From assembly GCF_014698475.1 (NCBI RefSeq), contig NZ_JACJTB010000005.1, positions 62,001 through 126,000 of the forward strand: a stretch of DNA of 64,000 nt, in the 5' to 3' direction. The notes beneath the pieces were generated by a model that saw nothing but the letters and a program-made list of their open reading frames with translations, was not told the origin of the DNA and ran no database searches. The stretch is from Nostoc spongiaeforme FACHB-130. GTDB taxonomy: Bacteria > Cyanobacteriota > Cyanobacteriia > Cyanobacteriales > Nostocaceae. Both the position numbers and the translations under genes were made by a program. Shown here piece after piece: positions 35,837-44,436 of this stretch; within the stretch, counting starts at the first letter, position 1, and every line of letters starts with the position of its first letter.

Positions 35837-36607
35837 TTAAAACTCTCGCTTAGAGAAGACGAAACTAGCGATCGCCAGCAGCATAATACAATAAAGTACG
35901 CCATAGCCAGCATTTGTGATTAATATAGTTGCATTCGGTAAGGCTTGCATTCCATACACCGCATCATTTTTTAAATCTAAGCGCGATAAATCTGGCAGAA
36001 TAAGATACAACCCTTGGGTAATGCGTTCAATGGTGGTGTTTTGACTCAAACGCCCAAATTTCACCACATCTTGGCTGATATTCCCCATTAAATACACAGC
36101 AAAGGTTAAAGTGACAGCCAGTAAAGCATTAGTGAAAACACCCAATGTAATCGCCACAGCGTTGATTAAAGATATCTGTAAAAACAGAAAAACTGCGGCA
36201 ATCACAATACTGAGTGTAGGATGAGGGATATTCTCTATTTGCAAAAATCCCAGATAAATGGCCGTCATACTGGTGATTAACACAGCCAAAACTGCTGACA
36301 AACCCAAAAATTTGCCAGCAATAATTTCACTGCGGCTGACTGGTTTTGCAATTAACACTAAAATAGTGCGTTTATCAATTTCCTTTTTCACCAGTCCAGT
36401 ACCGATAAATACGGCGACAATTAAGCTAATGACATTAATAGCCACTATCCCAAAGTCTAATATCATTTTGTTTTCAGTAGTCGCCGCAAATTCCGGTAGT
36501 ACTCGCCAGGCGATCGCCAGCACTAAAGTATAAAATCCAATCACATATAAAATGCGATCGCGCACTACTTCCTGAAATACATTTTTCGCAATTACAAAAG
36601 TTCTCAT
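35837..36607 (-). CDS. fraE: FraE, ABC-2-type permease (NosY-like) for filament integrity
   Basis: 256-residue membrane protein with about six helices and the ABC-2 permease pattern (GTGLVKKEIDKRTILVLIAK then PVSRSEIIAGKFLGL). In Anabaena the fraC-fraD-fraE operon is needed for filament integrity under nitrogen deprivation and heterocyst maturation, and FraE is the NosY-like permease (established for Anabaena PCC 7120). Here it is third in the same order, after fraD. The fraD-fraE gap is 129 bases and holds STRR repeats. The name rests on synteny plus family; no ATPase partner is adjacent. Confidence 0.9.
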   Translation of the reverse strand: MRTFVIAKNVFQEVVRDRILYVIGFYTLVLAIAWRVLPEFAATTENKMILDFGIVAINVISLIVAVFIGTGLVKKEIDKRTILVLIAKPVSRSEIIAGKFLGLSAVLAVLITSMTAIYLGFLQIENIPHPTLSIVIAAVFLFLQISLINAVAITLGVFTNALLAVTLTFAVYLMGNISQDVVKFGRLSQNTTIERITQGLYLILPDLSRLDLKNDAVYGMQALPNATILITNAGYGVLYCIMLLAIASFVFSKREF

Positions 36608-36618
36608 TGGTTATTAAA

Positions 36619-36646
36619 AGTGCTGAGTGCTAAGTGCTGAGTGCTG
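36619..36646. repeat. STRR heptamers between fraD and fraE
   Basis: AGTGCTG, AGTGCTA, AGTGCTG, AGTGCTG in tandem, followed by CT-rich ACTCCCTACTCCCC repeats up to 36730. Both are typical Nostocales intergenic repeats. Confidence 0.85.
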
Positions 36647-36736
36647 AGTTAGAAGTACTGAGTTGTCACTAATATACTCTCCCTTGTCCCCCCTACCTCT
36701 CCTACTCCCTACTCCCCATTCCCCACTCCCACAAAA

Positions 36737-37768
36737 CTACTGTTGTGGTGGCGGCGAACCAGCAACAAATTTACTGACGCGATCGCATTCTATTTCCCCG
36801 ACTGCAATTTTGTCTTCTGGGTTTGTGCTTGTAATGGCTTTTTTGGTGGAAGTTGCTACTGGATCAATCCGACAAGATTTTTTCAGATAATATCCTTTTT
36901 GGCTAGAACTAGGGCCACGCCAAATACTCAACAAATCTAAAACATATCCTCCTGATTTTGTATTCGTCACACGCGGTTCAACTTGCCACAAAGCTTTTTC
37001 TTCATATTTTCCTAGGTGTTTATCAATAACTCGATTACCTAAATTTCCTACTTGTAATTTGGCATCAAGCAGCCATTTTTCCACCTGTGACCAAGGTCTT
37101 TCATCAATTTGTTGTTCTACTAGTGGTTGCAGTTTATCTAAAATAATCACCCCATTTTTTGGCACTTTTTCACTAATATCTGTTCTTCTGACAAAGGTAC
37201 TGCGCTGAAAATTATCGGCCAGTAAACTAGGATATTCTTTTAACCACTTATCCATCACAAAGTAAAATTGCAGCCAGCAACTTAAAATCATGCAACTGGC
37301 AACTAAAATTAGAATTTTCTGCCTCACTTCTGGCTTAGGAATTTGCGCTTTAGAATCTGTATCTGTACCTTCAACAAATTCAGGAATTGCTGTAATTAAA
37401 GAAGATATCGTCGGCCAAAGCACAATGGTTCTGGGTGTAATTACATCCTGCTGATTACCAAAAGCAAAAACACTAACTAAAAATCCTGTAATTAATGCAC
37501 CCACAGGCATGAACGTACCAGGCACTCTGAGAGGATCATCAGTGGTATACCAAGCTGTGCCAGCAATTAAAAATAACCAGCCACAAAATGCAATGATATC
37601 TCTGATATAACCATTGGCAAAATAAGATAAAAATCCCGAAAATACACTCAAATAAATCAATGTTTGCCAAGCATAGGCTTGAGTAGGAACTAAGATTTTT
37701 TTGACTCTGGCATAGACATCTTCAAAAATTTTAAATATGCCAAACAAATCTTTAAACAAGACATTCAT
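36737..37768 (-). CDS. fraD: FraD, septal junction protein
   Basis: 343 residues, the length known for Anabaena FraD. About five membrane helices in the first half (VPTQAYAWQTLIYLSVFSG, IAFCGWLFLIAGTAWY, ALITGFLVSVFAFG, ILILVASCMILSCWLQFYF), then a periplasmic domain from about 180 with a short helical segment (LQPLVEQQIDERPWSQVEKW) and ending in a Pro/Gln tail. FraD is part of the plug/cap of septal junctions that connect vegetative cells and heterocysts (established in Anabaena). It follows fraC by 46 bases. The homologous family is otherwise named DUF5357. Confidence comes from length, topology and operon order. Confidence 0.92.
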   Translation of the reverse strand: MNVLFKDLFGIFKIFEDVYARVKKILVPTQAYAWQTLIYLSVFSGFLSYFANGYIRDIIAFCGWLFLIAGTAWYTTDDPLRVPGTFMPVGALITGFLVSVFAFGNQQDVITPRTIVLWPTISSLITAIPEFVEGTDTDSKAQIPKPEVRQKILILVASCMILSCWLQFYFVMDKWLKEYPSLLADNFQRSTFVRRTDISEKVPKNGVIILDKLQPLVEQQIDERPWSQVEKWLLDAKLQVGNLGNRVIDKHLGKYEEKALWQVEPRVTNTKSGGYVLDLLSIWRGPSSSQKGYYLKKSCRIDPVATSTKKAITSTNPEDKIAVGEIECDRVSKFVAGSPPPQQ

Positions 37769-37814
37769 TTTTTTTACCTCTAAGTTATGGATATGGCAAA
37801 ATAATTAATAGAAT

Positions 37815-38369
37815 TTAGCGATTGCGAATCAGCAAAATAATCGTAATCACGGTATAACTAAAAGAATTGGCGATTAATGTTGTAGTAACTAAATTGGTAG
37901 TCTGCAATTTGATTCCTGGGGCGCTGCGGCGTAACTGTCGGCGCTGAGATGTTTCGACAATCTCTGGTTTTTTCCAACCATCATCTCTTAAGGTAAATAC
38001 CAAAAGCTGTAATAGTAGAAATTTCATTAAAAAAGTAGCAAAGAAAATAATCGAAGTCGTAAAAATTAACGTAGCTTGGGTAGTGGGAGAACGAAAATTA
38101 TTAAAAAATACATAGTTAATTAATTCCGATTTAAATTCTGGAGGTAGCGTCGGTTCTAAGATAAAAAATATTACCCAACCAAGAGTTCCCGAAAAGAGAT
38201 TAGTGGCGATCGCATAAAAAATACTCGTTTTTTTGTCAAACTTTAACCGCCAATGGAAAATATAAGCCTCAATCGGGATCGCCACCAGAAAAAATAACAA
38301 ATTAAACAACATTACGCCAATCGGCAAAAGTCGCGGCGGAGTAGGTAGGGTAAAAATGTCGTTTAGCAT
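37815..38369 (-). CDS. fraC: FraC, filament integrity protein
   Basis: 184 residues from the ATG at 38367-38369 ([20 protein letters not shown]); the frame is open 98 codons further upstream but that part lacks similarity to FraC in composition and length (Anabaena FraC is about 179 residues). Four membrane segments are evident: [60 protein letters not shown] and [15 protein letters not shown]. FraC with FraD is needed for septal junction formation and filament integrity. It is first in the fraC-fraD-fraE operon. The start is not supported by a strong ribosome site. Confidence 0.88.
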   Translation of the reverse strand: MLNDIFTLPTPPRLLPIGVMLFNLLFFLVAIPIEAYIFHWRLKFDKKTSIFYAIATNLFSGTLGWVIFFILEPTLPPEFKSELINYVFFNNFRSPTTQATLIFTTSIIFFATFLMKFLLLQLLVFTLRDDGWKKPEIVETSQRRQLRRSAPGIKLQTTNLVTTTLIANSFSYTVITIILLIRNR

Positions 38370-38737
38370 AGTCAGGTAAGTTTGTAGTGAAAGGGTAAGG
38401 ACAAAATAGGGATAATCAGGCTGATATAGTGAATCACCAAGTGCCATTGGGACGGGAGTAGAGAGTGAGAGAGGAATCAACAACCCGTCGGTTGGAAGCA
38501 CCACCTTTGAGGGTGATAGCATGAGTTGGGTTTTCAAGCCTTCATCAATGCTGTATCCCGACTCCCGATTCCCTACTCCCCTTGATTTACCATCTTGGTG
38601 TGCCAGTATACCCCTATTTACCCTGTTAATATATCCTGCTAACTCTTGTATGGAAGTACCCAACCGAGATTTTTTATATCTGGAAGTGCAAGAGGTTAGG
38701 TAAGATTAGAGACTGCCACGTTACAGGTTTTTGAGAG
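38370..38737. other. Divergent region between fraC and the CobO-like gene
   Basis: 368 bases that must hold both promoters. It contains a CT-rich Nostoc repeat (CCGATTCCCTACTCCCCTTG, near 38567-38586). The upstream extension of the fraC frame is open here but looks non-coding. No clear palindrome or tandem repeat otherwise. Confidence 0.6.
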
Positions 38738-39874
38738 ATGACAAGGAACGGCATTGGAATTCGCACAGCACAAGCACGTTCTGAGCGACTCACAGGTCAA
38801 ATTCACGTTTATGATGGTTTGGGTAAAGGCAAATCCCAAGCGGCTTTAGGGGTGGTGCTGCGCTCGATTGGCTTAGGAATAAATACCCAAAATAATTACA
38901 ATCGCGTTTTACTGCTGCGCTTTTTAAAAGGGCCAGAACGTGATTATGATGAAGATGGAGCGATCGCAGCTTTACAGCGTGGATTTCCTCATTTAATTGA
39001 TCAGGTACGGACGGGAAGAGCCGAATTTTTTAGTGCTGAAGAAATTATCCCCTACGACCGACAAGAAGCAGCGCGGGGTTGGGATGTCGCCAAAGGTGCG
39101 ATCGCCTCTGGGTTATATTCAGTAGTAGTTTTAGATGAACTTAACCCCGTCCTCGATTTGGGTTTGCTACCAGTTGATGAAGTGGTGCGGACGTTAAAAG
39201 CCAAACCCCAAGAATTAGAAATCATCGCCACCGGACGCGGCGCACCCGAAAAATTGTTAGAAATTGCCGATTTGCACTCGGAAATGAAACCCCAACACCA
39301 CCCCATCGCCCAACAGCTATTAATTGAAGGGATTGAAATTTATACTGGTGCAGGAAAAGGTAAATCAACCAGCGCCTTGGGGAAAGCTTTACAAGCCATT
39401 GGTAGGGGGATTAACCATCCCGGTTCTACCCGTGTGTTAATTATGCAATGGCTCAAAGGTGGGAGTGGTTATACAGAAGATGCTGCGATCGCCGCCTTGC
39501 AACAATCATACCCAGAAGTGGTAGATCATCAACGTTGTGGCAGAGATGCGATCGTGTGGCGGAATTCTCGCCAAGAATTAGATTATGTCGAAGCCGAACG
39601 CGGTTGGGAAATTGCTAAAACTGCGATCGCTTCTGGGTTGTATAAAACTATCATCTTAGATGAACTCAACCCGACTGTAGATTTAGAACTCCTCCCCGTC
39701 GAACCCATTGTCCAAGCCTTACTCCGCAAACCCCGCGACACAGAAGTTATTATCACTGGCCGTTGCCAACAACAACCCGCTTATTTTGATTTAGCCAGTA
39801 TCCACTCTGAGGTATACTGCCACAAACACTATGCTAATCACGGCGTAGAACTCAAACGGGGAGTTGATTTTTAA
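38738..39874 (+). CDS. Tandem-duplicated CobO-like corrinoid adenosyltransferase family protein
   Basis: 378 residues made of two homologous halves, each a CobA/CobO-type P-loop domain: GLGKGKS at 27-33 and GAGKGKS at about 205-211. Paired motifs repeat in both halves (RVLLLRFLKG and RVLIMQWLKG; VVVLDELNPVLDLGLLPVDE and IILDELNPTVDLELLPVEP; IIATGRG and IITGRC). CobO adds the 5'-deoxyadenosyl group to cob(I)yrinic acid a,c-diamide; normal enzymes are about 200 residues, working as dimers. This fused form is found in cyanobacteria and may work as a built-in dimer; whether both sites are active cannot be told. A small membrane protein starts on the base after its stop. Confidence 0.88.
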   Translation: MTRNGIGIRTAQARSERLTGQIHVYDGLGKGKSQAALGVVLRSIGLGINTQNNYNRVLLLRFLKGPERDYDEDGAIAALQRGFPHLIDQVRTGRAEFFSAEEIIPYDRQEAARGWDVAKGAIASGLYSVVVLDELNPVLDLGLLPVDEVVRTLKAKPQELEIIATGRGAPEKLLEIADLHSEMKPQHHPIAQQLLIEGIEIYTGAGKGKSTSALGKALQAIGRGINHPGSTRVLIMQWLKGGSGYTEDAAIAALQQSYPEVVDHQRCGRDAIVWRNSRQELDYVEAERGWEIAKTAIASGLYKTIILDELNPTVDLELLPVEPIVQALLRKPRDTEVIITGRCQQQPAYFDLASIHSEVYCHKHYANHGVELKRGVDF

Positions 39875-39982
39875 ATGGATAATACTAACGTGCTGGACTT
39901 AGCAACGGGCGCATTGGCGATCGCTATTTTGCTTGGTGGTATGTTGATGATGTTCTCAACTATCTTGACCACCAAGAAATGA
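39875..39982 (+). CDS. 35-residue single-helix membrane protein
   Basis: The ATG begins directly after the TAA of the preceding gene. The protein MDNTNVLDLATGALAIAILL continues with GGMLMMFSTILTTKK: a short acidic N-terminus, one membrane helix (about 9-31) and a basic end. This resembles the small subunits of photosynthetic or NDH complexes, but I do not recognise it as any known one. Tight coupling to the CobO-like gene argues for translation. Moderate confidence that it is a real gene. Confidence 0.6.
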   Translation: MDNTNVLDLATGALAIAILLGGMLMMFSTILTTKK

Positions 39983-40050
39983 TTACCTTACAGAAATACT
40001 CATTAGACCACTCAGTGCCAGATATATGAGAGACACAGAGGTACAGAAAT

Positions 40051-40302
40051 ATGGACAAAACTTTCCCAAGACTTAAAACTGATGCAGAAATAGAGGCACT
40101 GTTAGAAGAGGATTTGTCAGATTATCTTACTCCTGATAATTTCAAGCCAGTAACTTTTGAATTTCAGCCTAAAGACAAAAGTGTCAATGTACGGATGTCA
40201 GAGGAGATGCTAGAAAAAGTTAAATCTGTTTCCAAGAAAGAAGGTATCCCTTATCAACGTTACATTAGACGTGCGATAGAACGAGCTTTAAGTGCTGAGT
40301 AG
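40051..40302 (+). CDS. Ribbon-helix-helix (CopG/BrnA-like) antitoxin-type protein
   Basis: 83 residues. The C-terminal part is a typical RHH DNA-binding fold: beta strand KSVNVRMSEEMLEKVKSVSK and helix KEGIPYQRYIRRAIERAL. The N-terminal acidic helix (AEIEALLEEDLSDYLTPDNF) resembles the toxin-binding extension of type II antitoxins. No BrnT-like or other toxin gene is seen within 250 bases on either side, so it is either an orphan antitoxin or a stand-alone regulator. The last codons and stop (AGTGCTGAGTAG) match the STRR heptamer AGTGCTG, so a repeat may have reshaped the end. Confidence 0.85.
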   Translation: MDKTFPRLKTDAEIEALLEEDLSDYLTPDNFKPVTFEFQPKDKSVNVRMSEEMLEKVKSVSKKEGIPYQRYIRRAIERALSAE

Positions 40303-40617
40303 TAATTTGCAAACATCAAAGCGCGATCGCGTTGTTTACGTTTGTGTTAAGTAAGTTTAATCACTTTTTTTTGTTGATTCCTACCGTGTAGAAATTGGTA
40401 TAGAAATGTCGGAAATGTGGGGGAAGACGACATTAAGTTTGAAGCTTTACCTGTTAAGCATTTAGCATCAATTAACACTCAAGCTTTCACTTTATTTTAC
40501 AGATCAGGTTATTAGCACGTTGTAAATGCTGCTGTACAAAGTATGTACAGCATAGGCATAGCACAAATACAGCAGTATTCAGAATCTACATATTGCTATT
40601 CTCTAAAGGGAGTAAAA
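40303..40617. other. Gap with a possible gene remnant
   Basis: 315 bases. An open stretch at 40417-40515 reads VGEDDIKFEALPVKHLASIN then TQAFTLFYRSGY and stops. It looks like the end of a lost gene, but I cannot identify it. Otherwise there is a HIP1 site near 40324 and no structure. Confidence 0.35.
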
Positions 40618-41229
40618 ATGGGAGAAAAATTTGTTAACTACCAAATTAGATGTGATTTACAACAGGATGTGGTTCATATAGTTGAAATGATAACCAGAAA
40701 TCAGGCTTATGTCTCACCTAGTAAGAATGGATGGATTACAGTTTACGACCAAGCATCTGAAGAATTTAACTATGAATATATTCGCTATTTTGCTCAAGAG
40801 TTATCAGAGAAATTATCAACTCTTGTATTTACATTTATAGTAAATAGAGGTTTAAATTTTGTCTATTTAATATATGAATGCGGAAAAATAATCGATGAAT
40901 TCGATAATGACATATCTAGTGAAGAAATTGAAAAAACAAAAGATAATACCAGTATAAGATTTTATGGAGATTCACGGAAATTATTAAAATACTCTATCCC
41001 AAGTACGGTTTTGCAGACAGTTTCAGATTTTTTAGAATCTTGTAGACAAAGAAAAATAGAATATTTAGGGCAAGATGCTATTTATGAACTTGCTCCATTA
41101 GTGGGTATTGATACAAATAGAGCAACAATTGGTTACAGTTACTTTGAAGATAACAACCTTTATATTGGTACGGAATTTTATATAGAAGAAGCCGAGCAAT
41201 TCTTATTAGTGCGCTTACATAATGCTTAG
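40618..41229 (+). CDS. Hypothetical protein
   Basis: 203 residues from the ATG at 40618, chosen because AAAGGGAG is seven bases upstream; an extended frame begins at 40543. It is acidic and soluble, with mixed alpha/beta character: YQIRCDLQQDVVHIVEMITR, IRYFAQELSEKLSTLVFTFI, FVYLIYECGKIIDEFDN. No signal peptide, membrane segment or catalytic motif is seen. The pattern of VVxxxxxxTRNQAYVSPSKNGWITVYDQ recalls immunity-type or SUKH-like small proteins only weakly. Neighbouring small genes of unknown function are on the same strand. I do not recognise the family. Confidence 0.65.
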   Translation: MGEKFVNYQIRCDLQQDVVHIVEMITRNQAYVSPSKNGWITVYDQASEEFNYEYIRYFAQELSEKLSTLVFTFIVNRGLNFVYLIYECGKIIDEFDNDISSEEIEKTKDNTSIRFYGDSRKLLKYSIPSTVLQTVSDFLESCRQRKIEYLGQDAIYELAPLVGIDTNRATIGYSYFEDNNLYIGTEFYIEEAEQFLLVRLHNA

Positions 41230-41364
41230 AAAGAAGCATTAAAATTCTGCTAGACCGCATATAATTGGGCTAAAGTAAGAAAACCAAGTAAGAAAAAATT
41301 TTGTTTTTTTGCTCTAAAGCTTTATATACTTAGAGAAAAATGAGGAAAAGAATTTATTAATAAT

Positions 41365-41727
41365 ATGTTAATTAAAAATATTGAAATTCTTTCAGAAGAT
41401 GCTGAAGAGGCTTTATTACATATAACTGATAGAGTTTATGAGTGTGCTGCCTTTTGTCAGCCTTGTAATAAATGTATAGGTGATTTTATTGAAGAACCAC
41501 TTTTAGCTTTTAATAGTCGATACCCTGTTTTGGAAATCATAAATAAAACTCCTTATATTAGCCGTAAAAATAGTGGTTTAGCTCATGAAATATTAGGGCA
41601 AGTGATAAGTGTAGAAGAGAACTTAGTACGAGTAGGAAATATTATTATTGAGCTAGATGTTAATTTACCGGGAGATATCAATATCAATGATTTGGTAAAA
41701 TTTACTTGTGCAAGATTAGATACATAG
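41365..41727 (+). CDS. Small Cys-rich hypothetical protein
   Basis: 120 residues. A striking Cys cluster near the N-terminus, YECAAFCQPCNKCIGDF, gives C-x3-C-x2-C-x2-C, which could bind a metal or Fe-S cluster. The rest looks beta-rich (ILGQVISVEENLVRVGNIII) like a small barrel. It lies 135 bases after the 40618-41229 gene on the same strand; base composition is equally AT-rich. No homologue recognised. The start is uncertain because the nearest GAGGA is about 18 bases upstream. Confidence 0.6.
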   Translation: MLIKNIEILSEDAEEALLHITDRVYECAAFCQPCNKCIGDFIEEPLLAFNSRYPVLEIINKTPYISRKNSGLAHEILGQVISVEENLVRVGNIIIELDVNLPGDININDLVKFTCARLDT

Positions 41728-41994
41728 TGAAGTAGCTATACGGTGATTATAGTTTCCGCAAGATTCCGCATCATATAAATGCACCACAATGGCTCTCAAA
41801 ACCATTGATTTATCTTGGGGTGACTAGTGTTAGTAAGAAAGTCAGGGCGGAATTTATTTACTTTGAGTACATTGTAATTATCGCTGAACTTGGGGCGATC
41901 GCACTCATCATATAAATTCATTCTGGGAATCTCGAAAAATCTGTATATCTTGGTAGCATTGAGTCAAGTACCCGTCAGCAATAGAGCGAGAACG

Positions 41995-42618
41995 ATGTAC
42001 GTCACCATCACACAACCACTGACTTTTACAGAGTTTCTTGCCTGGGATGATGGTTCAGGCAGAGAATTTGAGCTATGGGATGGAATTCCTGTACCGTTAT
42101 CTGAACCAAATGCCAATCATGAAGATTTGATTCAACGACTATGCGCTTACTTAGAAAATCATTGCCAAGCAAATGACCTCCCCTATGTATCTCGACAATC
42201 TAAACAGGTGCGGCTGAAGACAGCATCAGGAGAAAAAGAAAAAAGCCGCAAGGCTGATATTGTAATATTTGCTAAGGAAGAATGGCAACGCATGAAAACT
42301 ATTTCTAGTTCTGCGGCTGCATATATTCCACCGCCAGGAATCATTGAAGTTGTTAGCAACAATTGGAAAGACGACTATCTCACAAAACTGGCTGAATATG
42401 AAGACTTGGGTGTTTTGGAGTACATAATTGTAGACTATGCTGCTTTTGGTGGGATTCGGTTTATTGGTTCGCCTAAGCAGTCGACGATCACAATATATCA
42501 ACTAGAAGATGGAGAGTATTTACCCCCAAAGATATTTCGAGGACAGCAACAAATTGATTCGCTTTTGTTTCCGCACATTCCGCTAACGGCTGAACAGATT
42601 TTTGCCATGAGTCGCTGA
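41995..42618 (+). CDS. Uma2-family (DUF820) putative endonuclease
   Basis: 207 residues. It has the restriction-endonuclease-like Uma2 pattern common in cyanobacteria: FTEFLAWDDGSGREFELWDG (Glu), KADIVIFAKEEW (Asp) and PPGIIEVVSNNWKDDYLTKL (Glu and Lys), the expected D/E-xK type site, followed by YEDLGVLEYIIVDY. Cyanobacterial genomes carry dozens of these, many linked to mobile or repeat DNA, and their biological role is unsettled. The ATG at 41995 matches family starts; the frame is open upstream to 41890. Confidence 0.92.
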   Translation: MYVTITQPLTFTEFLAWDDGSGREFELWDGIPVPLSEPNANHEDLIQRLCAYLENHCQANDLPYVSRQSKQVRLKTASGEKEKSRKADIVIFAKEEWQRMKTISSSAAAYIPPPGIIEVVSNNWKDDYLTKLAEYEDLGVLEYIIVDYAAFGGIRFIGSPKQSTITIYQLEDGEYLPPKIFRGQQQIDSLLFPHIPLTAEQIFAMSR

Positions 42619-42631
42619 TTAAAATCAGCAT

Positions 42632-44203
42632 TTACAACAGCAATGGTTCCATTTCATGCTGATACCATTTTTGTTCCAACCGTTCTGCAACTAAAGGTCG
42701 AACAATAAATTTAGGTGGACAACCATCTTTAACATCAACTCGCACACAAGAATAAGGTAAGCGTGTTTGCGAACCATAACCATAGCGACCAACATACAGC
42801 AATGAGTCGGCAACTTTGCGAGTGGGACTACCAGGAAGTCCGCTAAAGTTCTCTAGCAATTCGGTTCCTTCAACGCGCTGGCGGCGGGGACGGCGACCAC
42901 TACCACCGGAGATAATACAAGGAATATGAGAATCTGCATATCCTGTATCGCCTATGCGGAGATATTCTAAACAGTGGGCGTGGCCGTTAAATATTAAATC
43001 AACTATGGGGCGGTTTTGTACTAAAGAACCCAGATTTTCTTTGACTTGTTCTAACACCCAACGCAGACGGTGACGCACCGCCAAAGTTTGGGCTTGACTC
43101 CATTTGGTGGCTTCGGTGACGTAGGGAGGATGGTGAAAAAAGAGAATCCTACCACGAACTTCTGAGGTATGCCAAGATTCAATGAGTCTGTCACGCAACC
43201 ATTCTAGTTGTTCAAAATCAATTGTTGCTGACTGCTGAGATGATAGTTGTTTCTCGATGTCAATTTTGACTTCGTTAATTTGGTCTAATTTAGCACTGAG
43301 GTCGTCGAGTTGTTCCGCATCGGCTGGGTCATCAGGATTTAGGCGATCGCTCATTGCCAAAATCTGCTCTTCTTCTCTATCGATTTCCTGGCGGCGTTTT
43401 TGTAATTCCTGACGGTAAATTTCACCCGCTTGAGTTGTCGGTAAAGGCGATGGCATATTAAAAGTATTAGAATCCAGCGCGAAAAAATCTATACCACCAT
43501 ACCGAAAACTGTAATAACGATTAGGTACACGGGTAAACTCTCCGGGTACGTAACGCAAACAACGACCAGTGTCGGTTTTGCCTGTATAATACTGGTCTAA
43601 ATGGTGATTTAATTCTTCGGGAGCAGCAAAACGGGCTAAATAATCCAGAAAAGCGCGTGCATAGGCATCTCCTTGATTAGAACCATGCCAACCAATTTCA
43701 AAGTCTTTGTAGCGCAGCATTCGCCGTAGCCTGAGTGTGCTACCTGTTAACCAGCGATAAACAAAAGGTACATCATAATAATCATGGTTGCCGAGAACTG
43801 GTAAAAACGGTAGGTTAAAAATCATGCGATCATAAGCAATATTCTTGGGGTTCTCGCCACCCACCAAAAATTCACGGTAAGGTTCAATAAAGTTAGCTGG
43901 GTAATATTCATGGGAACCCACCACATAAATCACATCACCGGTATGCAGCACAAAACGGCAATCATCTTGATGAGCCAGCATTAATTCTGCCACTTCTCGT
44001 TGCGGGTGGTGTCCGTAATGAGATTTTGTCCCGCTATCCCCAATCACCAAAAACGAAAAATCGGGGGTCTCATCTTTGCCATCATCGATTACCATACTAG
44101 TTTGATTGATGCCGCGCTGGATAATACTGCTATGTCGCCACCTTACCCGTTCCTTCATTTTTTGGATTTTTACCGGAATTGTTGGCTCAGAAATCAATCT
44201 CAT
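42632..44203 (-). CDS. Metallophosphoesterase with coiled-coil insertion
   Basis: 523-residue calcineurin-like phosphoesterase. The binuclear metal motifs are in order: GDSG (about 56), LHTGDVIY, GNHDYYD (about 137), FFHHPPY and GHAH (about 416). Between GNHD and the HHP motif there is a charged coiled-coil insertion of about 60 residues (QELQKRRQEIDREEEQILAM ... DDLSAKLDQINEVKIDIEKQ), not part of the core fold. No signal peptide, so probably cytoplasmic. Substrate unknown; members act on phosphoesters, phosphodiesters or nucleotides. It converges on the Uma2 gene with a 13-base gap. Confidence 0.92.
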   Translation of the reverse strand: MRLISEPTIPVKIQKMKERVRWRHSSIIQRGINQTSMVIDDGKDETPDFSFLVIGDSGTKSHYGHHPQREVAELMLAHQDDCRFVLHTGDVIYVVGSHEYYPANFIEPYREFLVGGENPKNIAYDRMIFNLPFLPVLGNHDYYDVPFVYRWLTGSTLRLRRMLRYKDFEIGWHGSNQGDAYARAFLDYLARFAAPEELNHHLDQYYTGKTDTGRCLRYVPGEFTRVPNRYYSFRYGGIDFFALDSNTFNMPSPLPTTQAGEIYRQELQKRRQEIDREEEQILAMSDRLNPDDPADAEQLDDLSAKLDQINEVKIDIEKQLSSQQSATIDFEQLEWLRDRLIESWHTSEVRGRILFFHHPPYVTEATKWSQAQTLAVRHRLRWVLEQVKENLGSLVQNRPIVDLIFNGHAHCLEYLRIGDTGYADSHIPCIISGGSGRRPRRQRVEGTELLENFSGLPGSPTRKVADSLLYVGRYGYGSQTRLPYSCVRVDVKDGCPPKFIVRPLVAERLEQKWYQHEMEPLLL

Positions 44204-44280
44204 ACGTTAATAATGCTTTCCTACCGCATCCCAATTGTAGCGATTTGTTTTAGTAATTCATCACGGCTGCTTATACCATT

Positions 44281-44312
44281 TTGGATTTTAGATTTTAGAT
44301 TTTGGATTGAAA
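44281..44312. repeat. TTTTAGATTT tandem repeat
   Basis: TTTTGGATTTTAGATTTTAG continuing with ATTTTGGATTG is a tandem heptamer-like repeat of the Nostoc type, in the 230-base gap between phosphoesterase and SDR genes. Confidence 0.6.
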
Positions 44313-44436
44313 AAGTTTCTACTGGTAAGCTTTTGAGCAATCCATTTGTCGCAATCATTGTTCAATTTGGTATTACTAACCTCAATTGTGTTGGGAGTTA
44401 TTCAGAATGCCTAATTTGAGGCTAAATTCAGATGTT

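Noticed and set aside
40417-40515. Short open stretch (VGEDDIKFEALP...) after the RHH gene
   Set aside because: It is too short and has no upstream start with a ribosome site; kept only as a possible remnant.
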